Assembly (NCBI GenBank): GCA_963781805.1
Contig: CAWAHF010000004.1
Span: forward strand, 248,001-312,000
Direction of reading: 5' to 3'
From: JAFGPL01 sp963781805
GTDB taxonomy: Bacteria; Bacteroidota; Bacteroidia; Bacteroidales; UBA10428
DNA: 64,000 nt
In this document: one piece after another, positions 34,153 through 43,822 of the stretch
Numbering within the stretch: the stretch's first letter is position 1
How the letters are laid out: each line of letters begins with the position of its first letter
Made by a program: the position numbers and the translations under genes
The notes under the pieces: generated by a model
What the model saw: only the letters and a program-made list of their open reading frames with translations
Told to the model about the DNA's origin: nothing
Databases searched by the model: none

Positions 34153-34171
34153 AACTTTATTCTATAAGCGA

Positions 34172-34828
34172 ATGAAAGCAATTATTTCTTTAGTAGCGTT
34201 CGTTTTTCTTTCAGGATTATTTTCGGTTAACGCCCAGCTTCAGGAGACTAATCTGAATGACACCCTGGTTAACGACAAAGATTTTATATTTAATAATGAA
34301 GTTCAGGGATTTACAACAGAACCGGAAGATGCAAAAATTGAAAATCCATTTAAACTTCATTCCTTTGTTGGAACAGATTTTTCATATTCAAAATTATTTG
34401 GGTATGGACAAGGAGTTAATTTTGGCATATATGGATCGCATGCTTTTTCACAACGATTTGTTTTAAGCGCAGGTTCCTTCATTGGTTTTTCGAGATTTTC
34501 ACAAATTCCTTCTGGTCTTGCCTTTGAAAATAGCGAGAATCCTTCTGGTTTTAATACGGCTTATATTTCGGTATACGCCAAAGGAGATTATTTTGTAACT
34601 CCACGACTTACCTTAACAGGTGTTGCTTTTAAGGAATTTTCACCCTACGGGACTCAAAATATTAATCCGATGTTTATGAATTATAACAGGGAAGGCATGT
34701 CGTTGCAATTCAATTATAAATTGTTTGAAAATGTGCATGTGGGAGCGCAGTTTAATTACATCCGGAACGAAAATCCATATCTTCCTTACAGAGGTAACAG
34801 ATCTGCAATCGATAATTATTACTGGTAG
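34172..34828 (+). CDS. Predicted small outer-membrane beta-barrel or surface protein
   Basis: 218 residues. The signal peptide is MKAIISLVAFVFLSGLFSV, followed by NAQ. The mature part alternates short amphipathic strands: HSFVGTDFSYSKLFGYGQGV, FVLSAGSFIGFSRFSQI, AYISVYAKGDYFVTPRLTL, MSLQFNYKLFENVHVGAQFN. This suggests an eight-strand barrel. No family can be named. It is 8 bp upstream of prsW and probably shares its transcript. Confidence 0.7.
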   Translation: MKAIISLVAFVFLSGLFSVNAQLQETNLNDTLVNDKDFIFNNEVQGFTTEPEDAKIENPFKLHSFVGTDFSYSKLFGYGQGVNFGIYGSHAFSQRFVLSAGSFIGFSRFSQIPSGLAFENSENPSGFNTAYISVYAKGDYFVTPRLTLTGVAFKEFSPYGTQNINPMFMNYNREGMSLQFNYKLFENVHVGAQFNYIRNENPYLPYRGNRSAIDNYYW

Positions 34829-34836
34829 GTTCCTCA

Positions 34837-35502
34837 ATGAAACTAATCTTTATTTCACTTGCCCCAGTACTTATCATTGCTTTTTATATTTATTATCGTG
34901 ATAAATATGAAAAAGAGCCCGTTACACAATTGGTCAGGGCGTTGATTGCAGGGGTACTGATTTGTTTTCCAATAATATTTTTAGAGCATCTTCTTTCCAG
35001 TATATCGCCATTGTTTGGCACTCTTAAGCCGGCTTATGATGCATTTATAGTTGCTGCCTTTACCGAAGAGTTGTTTAAGTTTATTGCCCTCTATTTTCTC
35101 TTCTGGAAAAATCCCAATTTCAACGAGAAGTTCGACGGACTGGTTTATGCGGTATTTGTATCGCTTGGCTTTGCTGCTTTTGAAAATATTCTTTATGTAT
35201 TTACAGGAGGCATTTCTGTTGGCTGGACCCGTGCTATCACAGCAGTTCCCTCACATGCTCTTGATGGGGTAGTGATGGGGTATTATTTTGGACTGGCCAA
35301 ATTTTATCCTGCATTTCGGAATAAGTTTCTCAAACTTTCATTGCTTCTGCCCTGGCTTCTGCATGGAATGTATGACCTGATTCTGATGTCGAAACATCCT
35401 ATAATACTGGCCTGCTTTATACCTTTTATTATATTTCTCTGGGTTACCGGATTTAAAAAAATGAAGTTACTGTCACAGGACACGCCCTGGAACTTTAAGT
35501 AA
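34837..35502 (+). CDS. prsW: PrsW-family intramembrane metalloprotease
   Basis: 221 residues, about seven membrane helices. The PrsW motifs are all present: EE at 77-78 (AFTEELFKF), E116 (FAAFENILY), H140 (VPSHALDG) and H176 (LLHGMYD). Family members are related to CAAX proteases and cleave membrane proteins such as anti-sigma factors. No sigma/anti-sigma pair is adjacent, so the target is unknown. It is co-directional with the barrel gene (8-bp gap). Confidence 0.88.
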   Translation: MKLIFISLAPVLIIAFYIYYRDKYEKEPVTQLVRALIAGVLICFPIIFLEHLLSSISPLFGTLKPAYDAFIVAAFTEELFKFIALYFLFWKNPNFNEKFDGLVYAVFVSLGFAAFENILYVFTGGISVGWTRAITAVPSHALDGVVMGYYFGLAKFYPAFRNKFLKLSLLLPWLLHGMYDLILMSKHPIILACFIPFIIFLWVTGFKKMKLLSQDTPWNFK

Positions 35503-35613
35503 CGTTTCTCTCCAAGACGCCAAGGCGCAAAGATTCTATCAATAGAGATATTACTAATCGAAATAAGTTGTTTTTTATATATTTGAATGATTACATTTAG
35601 ACCTGATCTCTTC

Positions 35614-35621
35614 TAAATTTG
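35614..35621 (+). promoter_or_regulatory. -7 promoter box for the methyltransferase-like gene
   Basis: TAAATTTG, an exact match, only 8 bp before the ATG at 35630. This implies a very short leader. Confidence 0.4.
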
Positions 35622-35629
35622 ATCATTCT

Positions 35630-36073
35630 ATGAAAAAACTTTTCATACCACCCGTGCTGGTTTTTGCTGGATTAATTTTTATTGTCCTTTTTTATTTTAT
35701 AGTTCCAACATTTAATTTGATTGCCTTCCCGTATAATCTTGCTGGTTTGGTGATTGCATTTTCCGGTTTTGTTATCATGGGAAAATCGTGGAATTTATTC
35801 AATGCATACAAAACAACCCTTGGATTTGAGAAATCTGCGCATTTTATCAGGGAAGGAATATTTCTATAAACACGAAATCCTATGTATATCGGAATGTTCT
35901 TGCTCCTTCTTGGATTCGGGATTTGCTTTAGAAATATTTTTTCAATTGCAGTTCCATTTGTTTTTCTTTTTATCATCGCTGTATATTTTATTCCGTTGGA
36001 AGAAAAACTCATGAAAAAAGCTTTCGGAGAGGAGTATATTGATTATATGAAAAAAGTGAAGAGGTGGATTTGA
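35630..36073 (+). pseudogene. Isoprenylcysteine carboxyl methyltransferase-like membrane protein, interrupted by an in-frame TAA
   Basis: Two adjoining reading segments in one frame form a single protein of about 147 residues. The first (35630-35869) has two membrane helices and ends REGIFL. The stop is TAA at 35867-35869, then TRNPMYIGMFLLLLGFG continues without a frame change to 36073, ending KKVKRWI. The family motif reads G-x-(Y/F)-x-x-x-R-(N/H)-P-x-Y, so the TAA sits at the expected Tyr (TAT/TAC, one base away). The late EEYIDYMKKVKRWI is also typical. As written it cannot give a whole enzyme; the cause may be mutation or sequencing error. Confidence 0.85.
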
Positions 36074-36160
36074 AAATATTAATTCTCAATTTGCTGAAAT
36101 TAATACTGCCTGTATTGATTTATTTTATTCTGACTTAAATTTATGGATACAAAGTGTGAT

Positions 36161-37297
36161 TCATTTCTTTTCCATAGTCATATTTCTAAGATAGAATGGT
36201 TCATTTCCTTTCCACGGCTTTGAACAGATATCAATGTCTCCGTCCCCGTCAACATCGGCAGCTACAGCATCAAAATTTTCGTAATCTGTAAGAATTTCAT
36301 GTTCTTTCCAGGTAAGGCCTTGACCATCTGTATTTTCCCAGATAAAGCATCGCTTATGTAAATCGGATGTCATGGGACCGCCACCGGAAAATACATCCAG
36401 GTCTCCGTCTCCGTCGAAGTCGGCAACACACAGACTGTGCAAATCCTGGTTAATTTCACTCACAATGGTGTGTGTAAACCAATTGATGCCTTTTCCATCT
36501 TTATTTGCATGCCAGGCTATTTTGCAAGTGCCGTTATTTGACATCGCCTGCACAATGTCCATATCTCCGTCCTTATCCCAGTCGGTAACGAATACTCTGG
36601 ATGAATTGGCAAATTTTCCCAGGCTTTCCACATAGCTGATGGTCCTGTGAACACTCCATTTACTGCCATCGCCGTTCAGATTGTCATACCAAACGTTGGA
36701 TCTTACAATATCGTTATCGCCATCGTTGTCAATATCCCCAATACCATAAGGCGCTATTCCACCGGGTACACCATCTCCCACTTCAACTTTTTTCCATTTT
36801 TTCTTAGGTGAAGATGAAAAATTATACCAGTACACCCCTTCCTGCTCGCTTAATGCCACAATATCCTGTTTTCCATCCCCGTTAATATCACCTGCAATAA
36901 GATCATAGGCAAAAATTACTCCGTTTTCATATCTCTCGAAAGGTTTTTTCGGATCCCCTGTATTTCTGTACCAGGTACCTCCTGAAACCTGATCAAGCCA
37001 TCCATCTCTATCCACATCAATGGTGACGCCTCCTTTATCTGTAAGAGAATTCTCCCCGATTTTATGTCTTATCCATTTGTCAGCGCTCTGATATTCAAAC
37101 CACCATACTCCATCGCCGCTGGAACCCACAACAAAATCGAGGTCCCCGTCATTGTCCATATCTGCCAGCGAAGATTGACCCAGAAGTTCTTCTCCGGTTT
37201 CGCCAATCTTATAAAATTTGAATTCCGGAAATTGTGCATTTGTGAAGGTTCCAAACACTGCCAACACGATGAAGAGTACAAATGATTTGAATTTCAT
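36161..37297 (-). CDS. Secreted FG-GAP/VCBS seven-bladed propeller protein
   Basis: 378 residues with a signal peptide (MKFKSFVLFIVLAVFGTFTNA). Seven calcium-loop repeats are spread evenly: DMDNDGDLD, DVDRDGWLD, DINGDGKQD, DIDNDGDND, DWDKDGDMD, DFDGDGDLD and DVDGDGDID. This fits a seven-bladed integrin-like propeller. There is no sorting domain and no catalytic motif. Such proteins bind sugars or proteins, and relatives are found beside polysaccharide loci, which agrees with the pectin locus on its right. Confidence 0.87.
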   Translation of the reverse strand: MKFKSFVLFIVLAVFGTFTNAQFPEFKFYKIGETGEELLGQSSLADMDNDGDLDFVVGSSGDGVWWFEYQSADKWIRHKIGENSLTDKGGVTIDVDRDGWLDQVSGGTWYRNTGDPKKPFERYENGVIFAYDLIAGDINGDGKQDIVALSEQEGVYWYNFSSSPKKKWKKVEVGDGVPGGIAPYGIGDIDNDGDNDIVRSNVWYDNLNGDGSKWSVHRTISYVESLGKFANSSRVFVTDWDKDGDMDIVQAMSNNGTCKIAWHANKDGKGINWFTHTIVSEINQDLHSLCVADFDGDGDLDVFSGGGPMTSDLHKRCFIWENTDGQGLTWKEHEILTDYENFDAVAADVDGDGDIDICSKPWKGNEPFYLRNMTMEKK

Positions 37298-37450
37298 AAT
37301 ATTTTTTTTGGTTAGAAATTATTCGTTTTACGGTTTAATTTTAATAAAAGATACAAAAAATTTCTTTTGTCCGGAAGATATATTAGATTGTTTTGAATTA
37401 ACCTTATTCTATTGCCCCAAAAAAACAGTTTTAACTATTAAAAATTTTTA

Positions 37451-37665
37451 CTTTTGCTCCTACAGAGCTGAATTCGGTACTATTAATGTTTTCTACCATA
37501 CTTTCACTCCTATGGAGCTGGATTGAATTCTGTTATTGTTTTCTACGAAACTATCGCCCCCATGGAGCTGGATAGAAATGATATTCTTTTTAAGCACCAG
37601 AGGTGCGACAGTATGGTAGTCTTATATGCCACGAATTCTAAGCTCCGCAGGAGCGACAGATTCTA
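37451..37665. repeat. 50-bp repeat units, three forward and two inverted
   Basis: The gap 37298-37730 holds three consecutive 50-bp units (37451-37500, 37501-37550, 37551-37600). Each opens with a small palindrome of the form GCTCCTATGGAGC and, in the first two, continues to TTTTCTACC/GAAA. Two inverted copies follow (about 37592-37640 and 37641-37665, with CTCCGCAGGAGCGACAG and CACCAGAGGTGCGACAG). The units vary between copies. It is an intergenic repeat family of unknown function. No gene was found in the rest of this gap. Confidence 0.75.
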
Positions 37666-37730
37666 TCTGCCTGATTTATTTAAGCAACCAGATATGAAAA
37701 AGATAATTTTTAATAATTTCAATTTATTAC

Positions 37731-40526
37731 CTACTTTCCTGTAAAATCAAAATAACAGGTTAGCTCTTTTGGCATTTTATGGCCATAATCATAATACATA
37801 TTCTTTTTACCCATGGGTCCCATATTTTCTGCCTTCTGAGATTTTGTGCCGATAGGAGGTATCCCGTGCATCAGAGAAATATCGCCTGATGGAAAGGGTG
37901 GGGCAGTGTTATATGGATCCTTTGGTGATTCAGGAGTGAACAACCTTAAGAAAACATCTTCACTGGCGCAGACAATGGTAAAAGGCTGTTCAGTAGTCAT
38001 AATTTGTGCACAATAAAAATTTGAATAGTATCCCTTGAATTCAGGGTAAATGAAATCTTTTTCACCTGTAACAGTATTGTTATAATTTTTATCCCAGATA
38101 TTCAGGGTGGTTCCTTTCATCCGGTCCTTCCAAACCCGATAAGGCCCGTCTCCCATCCAACGTATGGCTTTCACCATTTTTTCCGGGTAGGAAAAGCTGA
38201 TACCCAAAAATGTTGACTCGTACCGGACAGGACAATATTTTACATCAAGCTTTAACCAGCCCGAAGGATAAACGGTCCAGATAAGTGAATTGTAATTACT
38301 ATTTTCACCAAAGGCATATTCAATAATTACACTATCACCGGAAACATGATAATTCATCGATTTGAAATCGGACACTCCTTCACAGAGCACTGGGCCGTTA
38401 TTAAAAGGAATATCTCCTTTTTCATTCCGGACATGTTGCAGAAGTCCTGTTAACATACTGAAGGAAATCTCAGTCCCGTTTGCCGAAGCAGTTAACAATG
38501 AATCTTTTTCCGTGATGGAAACGTTTGGTGAAAATCCCCCGGTTACTACAGTCTTTTGGGCGACTTGTTGCGGTGAATGAATGGGCCAGCTCCAGGCATA
38601 GATTTCCTTTGCATGAGGATCAATTGCCGTAATATAAAGTATATCAAAAAAATTCCAGTTTACCGGGAGGTTCAATGCCAACGTACCTTTCTCGCCTGGC
38701 TTTAAATCAGGTGAAACAATTAACTGAGGTTTACCAATAGATTTTTCACCCTGAACGGGATTTTCAATATGCGACAATTGGTAAGTGAATTTGCAAAGCC
38801 TGGTATTTGTGAAAAAGTATTGATTTTCAATGGTGAATTTCCCATCAAATGCATCAGCAATTTCCTTTGGTTCAAAATGGATAGGCGACCATACTTCTTT
38901 GGCTGTAAAATAACTGCCTTCTTTTTCCCGGTATGGCCCGAGAATTCCGTCGGCGCCATGATTGCCGTCTGTGTCTATCTGCCCGTCGCGATCGGTTCTT
39001 ACAACTCCCTCATCAGAAAAATCCCATAAAAATCCTCCTGCCGACAAGGGTAAATTCCACATCAGTTCCCAATAATCTTCAAGTCCTGCACCATGTCCGC
39101 CATCATATAGTCCATGCAGAAATTCTGTCGGGTAAAAAACATCATGCCCATGAAAAGCAGTCCCGTTGCCATAATCATAATTAATATAATGTTGTGTATC
39201 CATGCCGTTAAATATTTCCCAGGCTTGAGCGACAGGACGTTTTTGAATATCCAGTTGTTTAAAAACAGGTACCAATTCGGGATTGTGCCCGCCTTCATTT
39301 CCGTTTATCCAAAGAATTACCGAAGGATGATTCATGTTGCTATACAGCATCTCTTTCACCAGTTTTGTTCCAACTTCAGTATCGTAGGCGTCGTGCCATC
39401 CGGCAAGCTCATCAAGCACAAGCAATCCCAGTGAATCGCATACGTCATAAAAATGCTCATCTGCAGGATAATGAGAATTACGCACTGCGTTCATATTCAT
39501 ATCCTTCATCAGGTTTACATCGTTAATGCTAATATTTTTATTTAATGTACGTCCCGTAGAGGGCCAGAACGAATGTCTGCATATTCCTTTGAATTTTATT
39601 TTGGTACCGTTCAGGTAAATGCCATCCCGTTCGCGAAGTTCAATGGTTCTGAATCCAAATCTTTTAGTGATAAAATGTACAACTTTGTCATTTTCATAAA
39701 GTGTAAACTTTACATAATACAGATTTGGAAATTCAGGGTTCCAGAGTAGCGGATTTTGAAGTAAGGAATGCAGATGTATAACCGAATCCGCCCCAGAAAT
39801 ATTTGTATGGAAGGCTTGTCCGAATTCTTTTCCGTCCAGTGTAAAAATCTGTGCTGAAACTACATTGGCTGAATTTACATTTTGCACAAAAAGATCTGCA
39901 TCAAAATTGCCATCAGCTTTTGCATTGATTGCGGCACGCCTGATAAACTGCTTCGGAAATGCTTCAAGATACACCGGTCTGAATATTCCTCCAAAAATCC
40001 AATAATCTGCAAATCGTTCGGCCCGGTTAACAAAGTTATCCGAAGAACTTTTATCCACCTTGACTTCAAGTAAATTGGATTTACCGTATTTTAAAAGGTC
40101 GTTTATATTGTATCTAAACCTGTAAAATGCTCCCTGATGAATGGGGCCGGCAATTTTATCATTTATTTTTACCTCTGTGTCAGTCATTGATCCATCAAAT
40201 ACAATTTCAATTATATGATTATTCCAGTCTGCAGGAACTTTAAAATGATACCTGTACAATCCGCTCTCCTTGCCCCGTGCTGTGTCTTTGTCCAATCCAT
40301 AATTGTATTTTCCGAATCCCTGTGTCTCCCAGTTAGAAGGCACAGGAATGGTAATCCAGACTCCGGAATTCATTCCGGCAGTGCAGAAAAATTCCCAATT
40401 CTTTGTATTATCGCTTCCGGTGCCGGATAAATAAATTCGCTGGGTTTCCTGCGCATACGAAATTAAACCTAAGAATAGAAATAGGATTGGTGCATACAAC
40501 TTGGCAAGGATTGGTTTTATGGGCAT
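37731..40526 (-). CDS. Glycoside hydrolase family 2 enzyme, secreted
   Basis: 931 residues with a signal peptide (MPIKPILAKLYAPILFLFLGLISYAQ). Domains in order: sugar-binding sandwich (about 55-190, WETQGFGKYNYG), immunoglobulin-like (195-295) and TIM barrel (about 300-570). The probable proton donor is E411 (WINGNEGGH) and the nucleophile candidate E468 (PTEFLHGLYDGGHG). A further beta domain follows, ending TCYFDF. The fold and the WINGNE motif fit beta-galactosidase or beta-glucuronidase-like GH2 enzymes. Its divergent position to the LacI regulator places it in the pectin locus, perhaps trimming galactan or glucuronate side chains. The exact sugar cannot be given. Confidence 0.9.
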   Translation of the reverse strand: MPIKPILAKLYAPILFLFLGLISYAQETQRIYLSGTGSDNTKNWEFFCTAGMNSGVWITIPVPSNWETQGFGKYNYGLDKDTARGKESGLYRYHFKVPADWNNHIIEIVFDGSMTDTEVKINDKIAGPIHQGAFYRFRYNINDLLKYGKSNLLEVKVDKSSSDNFVNRAERFADYWIFGGIFRPVYLEAFPKQFIRRAAINAKADGNFDADLFVQNVNSANVVSAQIFTLDGKEFGQAFHTNISGADSVIHLHSLLQNPLLWNPEFPNLYYVKFTLYENDKVVHFITKRFGFRTIELRERDGIYLNGTKIKFKGICRHSFWPSTGRTLNKNISINDVNLMKDMNMNAVRNSHYPADEHFYDVCDSLGLLVLDELAGWHDAYDTEVGTKLVKEMLYSNMNHPSVILWINGNEGGHNPELVPVFKQLDIQKRPVAQAWEIFNGMDTQHYINYDYGNGTAFHGHDVFYPTEFLHGLYDGGHGAGLEDYWELMWNLPLSAGGFLWDFSDEGVVRTDRDGQIDTDGNHGADGILGPYREKEGSYFTAKEVWSPIHFEPKEIADAFDGKFTIENQYFFTNTRLCKFTYQLSHIENPVQGEKSIGKPQLIVSPDLKPGEKGTLALNLPVNWNFFDILYITAIDPHAKEIYAWSWPIHSPQQVAQKTVVTGGFSPNVSITEKDSLLTASANGTEISFSMLTGLLQHVRNEKGDIPFNNGPVLCEGVSDFKSMNYHVSGDSVIIEYAFGENSNYNSLIWTVYPSGWLKLDVKYCPVRYESTFLGISFSYPEKMVKAIRWMGDGPYRVWKDRMKGTTLNIWDKNYNNTVTGEKDFIYPEFKGYYSNFYCAQIMTTEQPFTIVCASEDVFLRLFTPESPKDPYNTAPPFPSGDISLMHGIPPIGTKSQKAENMGPMGKKNMYYDYGHKMPKELTCYFDFTGK

Positions 40527-40636
40527 GATGATTTGAAATTGGTTTTAATCATGGAAATTTAAGATAGAATCAGTTTAAATAAAAATTTAATTCAAGAATT
40601 ATTTGCAAATCTATGTGAAGAAAATTAATATTGCAA

Positions 40637-40650
40637 TAAAAACGTTTACA
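40637..40650. promoter_or_regulatory. Candidate LacI-type operator
   Basis: TAAAAACGTTTACA differs from the symmetric LacI-family site TGTAAACGTTTACA at two places. It lies between the diverging GH2 and LacI genes, 47 bp from the LacI ATG. Confidence 0.5.
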
Positions 40651-40696
40651 ATGGTTCAACCTTAAACTACCTCTTAATAACCTAAAATTTAACCAT

Positions 40697-41716
40697 ATGG
40701 CCTATGTAAACGATTACAAAGTAGTCAATCTGAATGAGGTAGCTAAAAAAGCTGGTGTGTCAAGTGCGACTGTTTCAAGGGTAATTAACAACAACCCGAA
40801 TGTAAGTCCTGAAACACGTATCAAAGTTCAACAGGTCATCAAAGAGCTTAAATTCAGTCCAAACAGGGTGGCCAAGCGCCTCCGCAACCGAAATGCTTCA
40901 AGTAATTTACTGGGAGTACTTATTCCGGATATTCAGAATCCGTTTTATGTTGAAGTCTTGCGAGGCATAGAAGATGTTGCTTATGACAGTCAATACGCGC
41001 TTATTGTTTGCAATTTTTCTCAGGATGAAAAAAAGGAACAACTGTACCTGGATATACTGCAATCTGAATCTGTTGACGGAATAATTGCAGCGCCAACTCA
41101 TGAACATGATCAGAAAGTTATTAGTTTGGTAAAGAGCGGCTTGCCCATAGTTTGTGTGGATCGTGGGTTGTCTGATGTAGATGTGGATGTTGTACTTGTA
41201 GAAAATCGCAAAGGAGCATTTTCTGCTGTTGATTATCTGGCAAAGGCCGGCTATAAGCGAATTGCTTATATTTCGGGATTGCCGCAATTGCCTTCGAGCC
41301 GGCAGAGAGAACTTGGGTATACTGATGCGTTGGAAGCAAACGGATTGTCGTTTGACAAAGAACTTATCCGGTACGGAGATTCCCGACATGAAAGCGGAGT
41401 TCAGTTATGCGAAGAATTGCTAGATCTTTGTTCTCCGGCTGACGCCATTTTTACAGGAAACAATCTGATTACACTCGGCGCCCTTGAGACCATACATAAA
41501 AGAGGATTGAAAATACCGCAACAGGTTGCCATTATTGGATTTGACGATATGTACTGGTCTATTTCACTCAATCCTCCCCTCACTGCGGTTAAACAACCTG
41601 CATATGAGATAGGGAAGAGGGCGGCTGAAATATTGATTCAGCGCATAAATGATCCCACAAGACCAACGGTGAGCATGATATTAAAAACCGAGTTGATGAT
41701 TCGAAACTCATGCTAA
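40697..41716 (+). CDS. LacI-family transcriptional regulator
   Basis: 339 residues. The N-terminal helix-turn-helix is VNLNEVAKKAGVSSATVSRV, followed by the hinge helix RVAKRLRNR. The periplasmic-binding-protein-like effector domain begins NLLGVLIPDIQNPFYVEVLRG. Family members bind a sugar or acid sugar and release DNA. It heads the acid-sugar and pectin genes and diverges from the GH2 gene. Two palindromic sites are seen: 40637-40650 in the shared promoter region and 40705-40718 inside the first codons of this gene, so autoregulation is likely. Confidence 0.93.
   Translation: MAYVNDYKVVNLNEVAKKAGVSSATVSRVINNNPNVSPETRIKVQQVIKELKFSPNRVAKRLRNRNASSNLLGVLIPDIQNPFYVEVLRGIEDVAYDSQYALIVCNFSQDEKKEQLYLDILQSESVDGIIAAPTHEHDQKVISLVKSGLPIVCVDRGLSDVDVDVVLVENRKGAFSAVDYLAKAGYKRIAYISGLPQLPSSRQRELGYTDALEANGLSFDKELIRYGDSRHESGVQLCEELLDLCSPADAIFTGNNLITLGALETIHKRGLKIPQQVAIIGFDDMYWSISLNPPLTAVKQPAYEIGKRAAEILIQRINDPTRPTVSMILKTELMIRNSC
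40705..40718. promoter_or_regulatory. Candidate LacI-type operator inside the regulator's own coding start
   Basis: TGTAAACGATTACA is nearly symmetric (two mismatches) and encodes part of the YVNDYK stretch after the start codon. It lies 8 bases past the ATG at 40697. A regulator bound here would block its own transcription. Confidence 0.5.
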
Positions 41717-41739
41717 AGAACAAATAATCAAATCTACTA

Positions 41740-42885
41740 TTGAACAGAATTGAGATATATTATCCCCGTCATCTGGTTTTTGGATTGAAAAGTCTGGAGC
41801 AGTTTGCCTCAGATGTTCAATCCTCAGAGCATTCCCGGTTGTTCATTATAACTGTTCCTCCTGTTAAAGGTCAAATTTTTTCTCTGCTAAGTTCAATGGA
41901 GAGTAAAGGAATAACTATTAAATTACATACCTATACCAGGGAAGAGCCTACTTATAATGACTTTACTGAAATATTGACAGAAGCCAGAGTATTTAATGCT
42001 GATGCCATTGTGGGAATTGGTGGGGGCAGTGTTTTAGACATTGCAAAACTGGTTGCTGCATTGCTTAAGTCTAATCAGCATCTGGAATCAGTGGTAGGTA
42101 TCGGATTAATATCTGAAAGAAAGATATTCCTGATTTGCATTCCAACCACATCGGGTACTGGAAGTGAAGTTTCACCTAATGCCATCTTGCTGGATGAAAA
42201 GGAACATTTGAAGAAAGGTATCATTAGTCCGTTACTTGTGCCCGACAGTGTTTATGTCGACCCCGAACTTATGGTGAGCATGCCTCCGGATGTTACAGCC
42301 TATACAGGTATGGATGCACTGACACATTGTATCGAAGCATATGCAAACCGCTTTGCACATCCGGTTATAAATACTCTGGCGCTTGAAGGAATAAGGCTAA
42401 TTACCTCAAATTTGAAAAAAGCCTTTACAAATGGGAATGATTTGGATGCGCGTTCCAATCTTGCCCTGGGCAGTTTATATGGCGGTATGTGTCTCGGACC
42501 CGTGAATACAGCTGCAGTGCATGCATTGGCATATCCGCTGGGTAGTTATTACAAAATTGCGCATGGTATTTCAAATGCCATTATGTTACCCTATGTCATG
42601 GAATACAATCTACAGGCTGCGGCTCAAACTTATGCAGATATTGCAATGGCAATTGGTGCTGAAAAAGTGAGTAACATAGAGGATAATGCTAGTAAGGGTG
42701 TAAAGGCTGTTCAACAATTAATCAGGGATTGCGGGTTACCCGAAAGACTTTCGGATGTCGGGATAAAAGAGGAATCTATTGAAATGATGACTGAATCTGC
42801 AATAAAAGTTCAGCGACTCTTAAAAAATAATGTACCGGAACTGGCTAAAGATGATATCCAGAAAATTTACAAAAACGCATTATAA
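41740..42885 (+). CDS. Iron-containing alcohol dehydrogenase
   Basis: 381 residues from a TTG start at 41740 (MNRIEIYYPRHLVFGLKSLE). It is a group III metal-dependent alcohol dehydrogenase with an NAD-binding GGGSVLDIAK (94-103) and metal ligands in DALTHCIEAYAN and AAVHALAYPLGSYYKIAHG (Asp and three His). It oxidises or reduces small hydroxyacids or aldehydes. It begins 23 bp after the LacI gene and is followed by a DapA-family aldolase, so it may act on an acid-sugar aldehyde product. The substrate is inferred from context only. Confidence 0.9.
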   Translation: MNRIEIYYPRHLVFGLKSLEQFASDVQSSEHSRLFIITVPPVKGQIFSLLSSMESKGITIKLHTYTREEPTYNDFTEILTEARVFNADAIVGIGGGSVLDIAKLVAALLKSNQHLESVVGIGLISERKIFLICIPTTSGTGSEVSPNAILLDEKEHLKKGIISPLLVPDSVYVDPELMVSMPPDVTAYTGMDALTHCIEAYANRFAHPVINTLALEGIRLITSNLKKAFTNGNDLDARSNLALGSLYGGMCLGPVNTAAVHALAYPLGSYYKIAHGISNAIMLPYVMEYNLQAAAQTYADIAMAIGAEKVSNIEDNASKGVKAVQQLIRDCGLPERLSDVGIKEESIEMMTESAIKVQRLLKNNVPELAKDDIQKIYKNAL

Positions 42886-42892
42886 TCTGTCA

Positions 42893-43822
42893 ATGCAACA
42901 AGCTGAAAAAAAATATAAAGGTGTTATTGTACCAATGGTCAGTCCGTTCAATCAGGATTTGGAGATAGATTATGTGGCGGTAACCAACATCCTGAACAAA
43001 TTTGATCAGGAACATGTTAGTCCGTTTATTTTGGGAACAACCGGCGAATCTGTTTCAATTTCAACGGCCAATAAATTAAACCTTGTAAAGGCGGTATTGG
43101 ACAATAAAGGAAGTAGTATGACAGTTTTTGCGGGAATATCATCCAATTGTTTGCAGGAATCTGTTGAGGAGGCAGAAAAATATGCTGTTTTAGGCATTGA
43201 CGCGGTGGTTGCGCACTTGCCATTTTATTATCCTCTTTCGGACGATCAGATCTTGAAATATTACAATCAACTTGCCGATTCAATACCTTGTCCTTTAATA
43301 TTATACAATAATCCGATTACAGTAAAACATTCCATACCCCTGGAAGTAATTGAACAATTAAGTCATCATCCTAATATTGCAGGTATTAAAGATTCTGAGC
43401 GGGGAAAGGAACGACTTGACAAATCATTAGAGCTTTGGAAAAATAGAACTGATTTTGTATATCTTGTCGGCTGGAGCGCCCAATCGGCTTATTCTTTGCT
43501 AAATGGAGCCGACGGAATTGTACCCTCTACCGGAAATATTGTTCCAGGATTATATCGGGATTTATATGAATATGCTGTTGCAGGCAACAATATTAAAGCG
43601 TTTGATTTACAGGAAAAGACGGATAATATCACAGAAATCTATACGAAAGATAAGAACTTGAGTCAGTCAATTCCATCCTTAAAATATCTGATGTCGCTTT
43701 ATGGCTTATGTAAGCCCTTTGTATTGCCTCCACTTTACGAATGCAGCGGTGAAGAAAAAACCAGGCTTCAGCAATTAGCTGCTGCTGAATCAGAAGAATT
43801 ATCCGGAATCGAATCAAAATGA
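42893..43822 (+). CDS. Dihydrodipicolinate synthase/N-acetylneuraminate lyase family protein
   Basis: 309 residues from ATG 42893 (MQQAEKKYKGVIVPMVSPF). A frame start at 42830 lies inside the alcohol dehydrogenase gene and is unlikely. It is a TIM-barrel class I aldolase with the Tyr of LYNNP and the Schiff-base Lys of AGIKDSERG. The family includes lyases and dehydratases of 2-keto acids (2-keto-3-deoxy acids, sialic acid, ketodeoxyglucarate). Its place next to acid-sugar enzymes suggests a 2-keto-acid role. It overlaps the next gene by ATGA. Confidence 0.9.
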   Translation: MQQAEKKYKGVIVPMVSPFNQDLEIDYVAVTNILNKFDQEHVSPFILGTTGESVSISTANKLNLVKAVLDNKGSSMTVFAGISSNCLQESVEEAEKYAVLGIDAVVAHLPFYYPLSDDQILKYYNQLADSIPCPLILYNNPITVKHSIPLEVIEQLSHHPNIAGIKDSERGKERLDKSLELWKNRTDFVYLVGWSAQSAYSLLNGADGIVPSTGNIVPGLYRDLYEYAVAGNNIKAFDLQEKTDNITEIYTKDKNLSQSIPSLKYLMSLYGLCKPFVLPPLYECSGEEKTRLQQLAAAESEELSGIESK

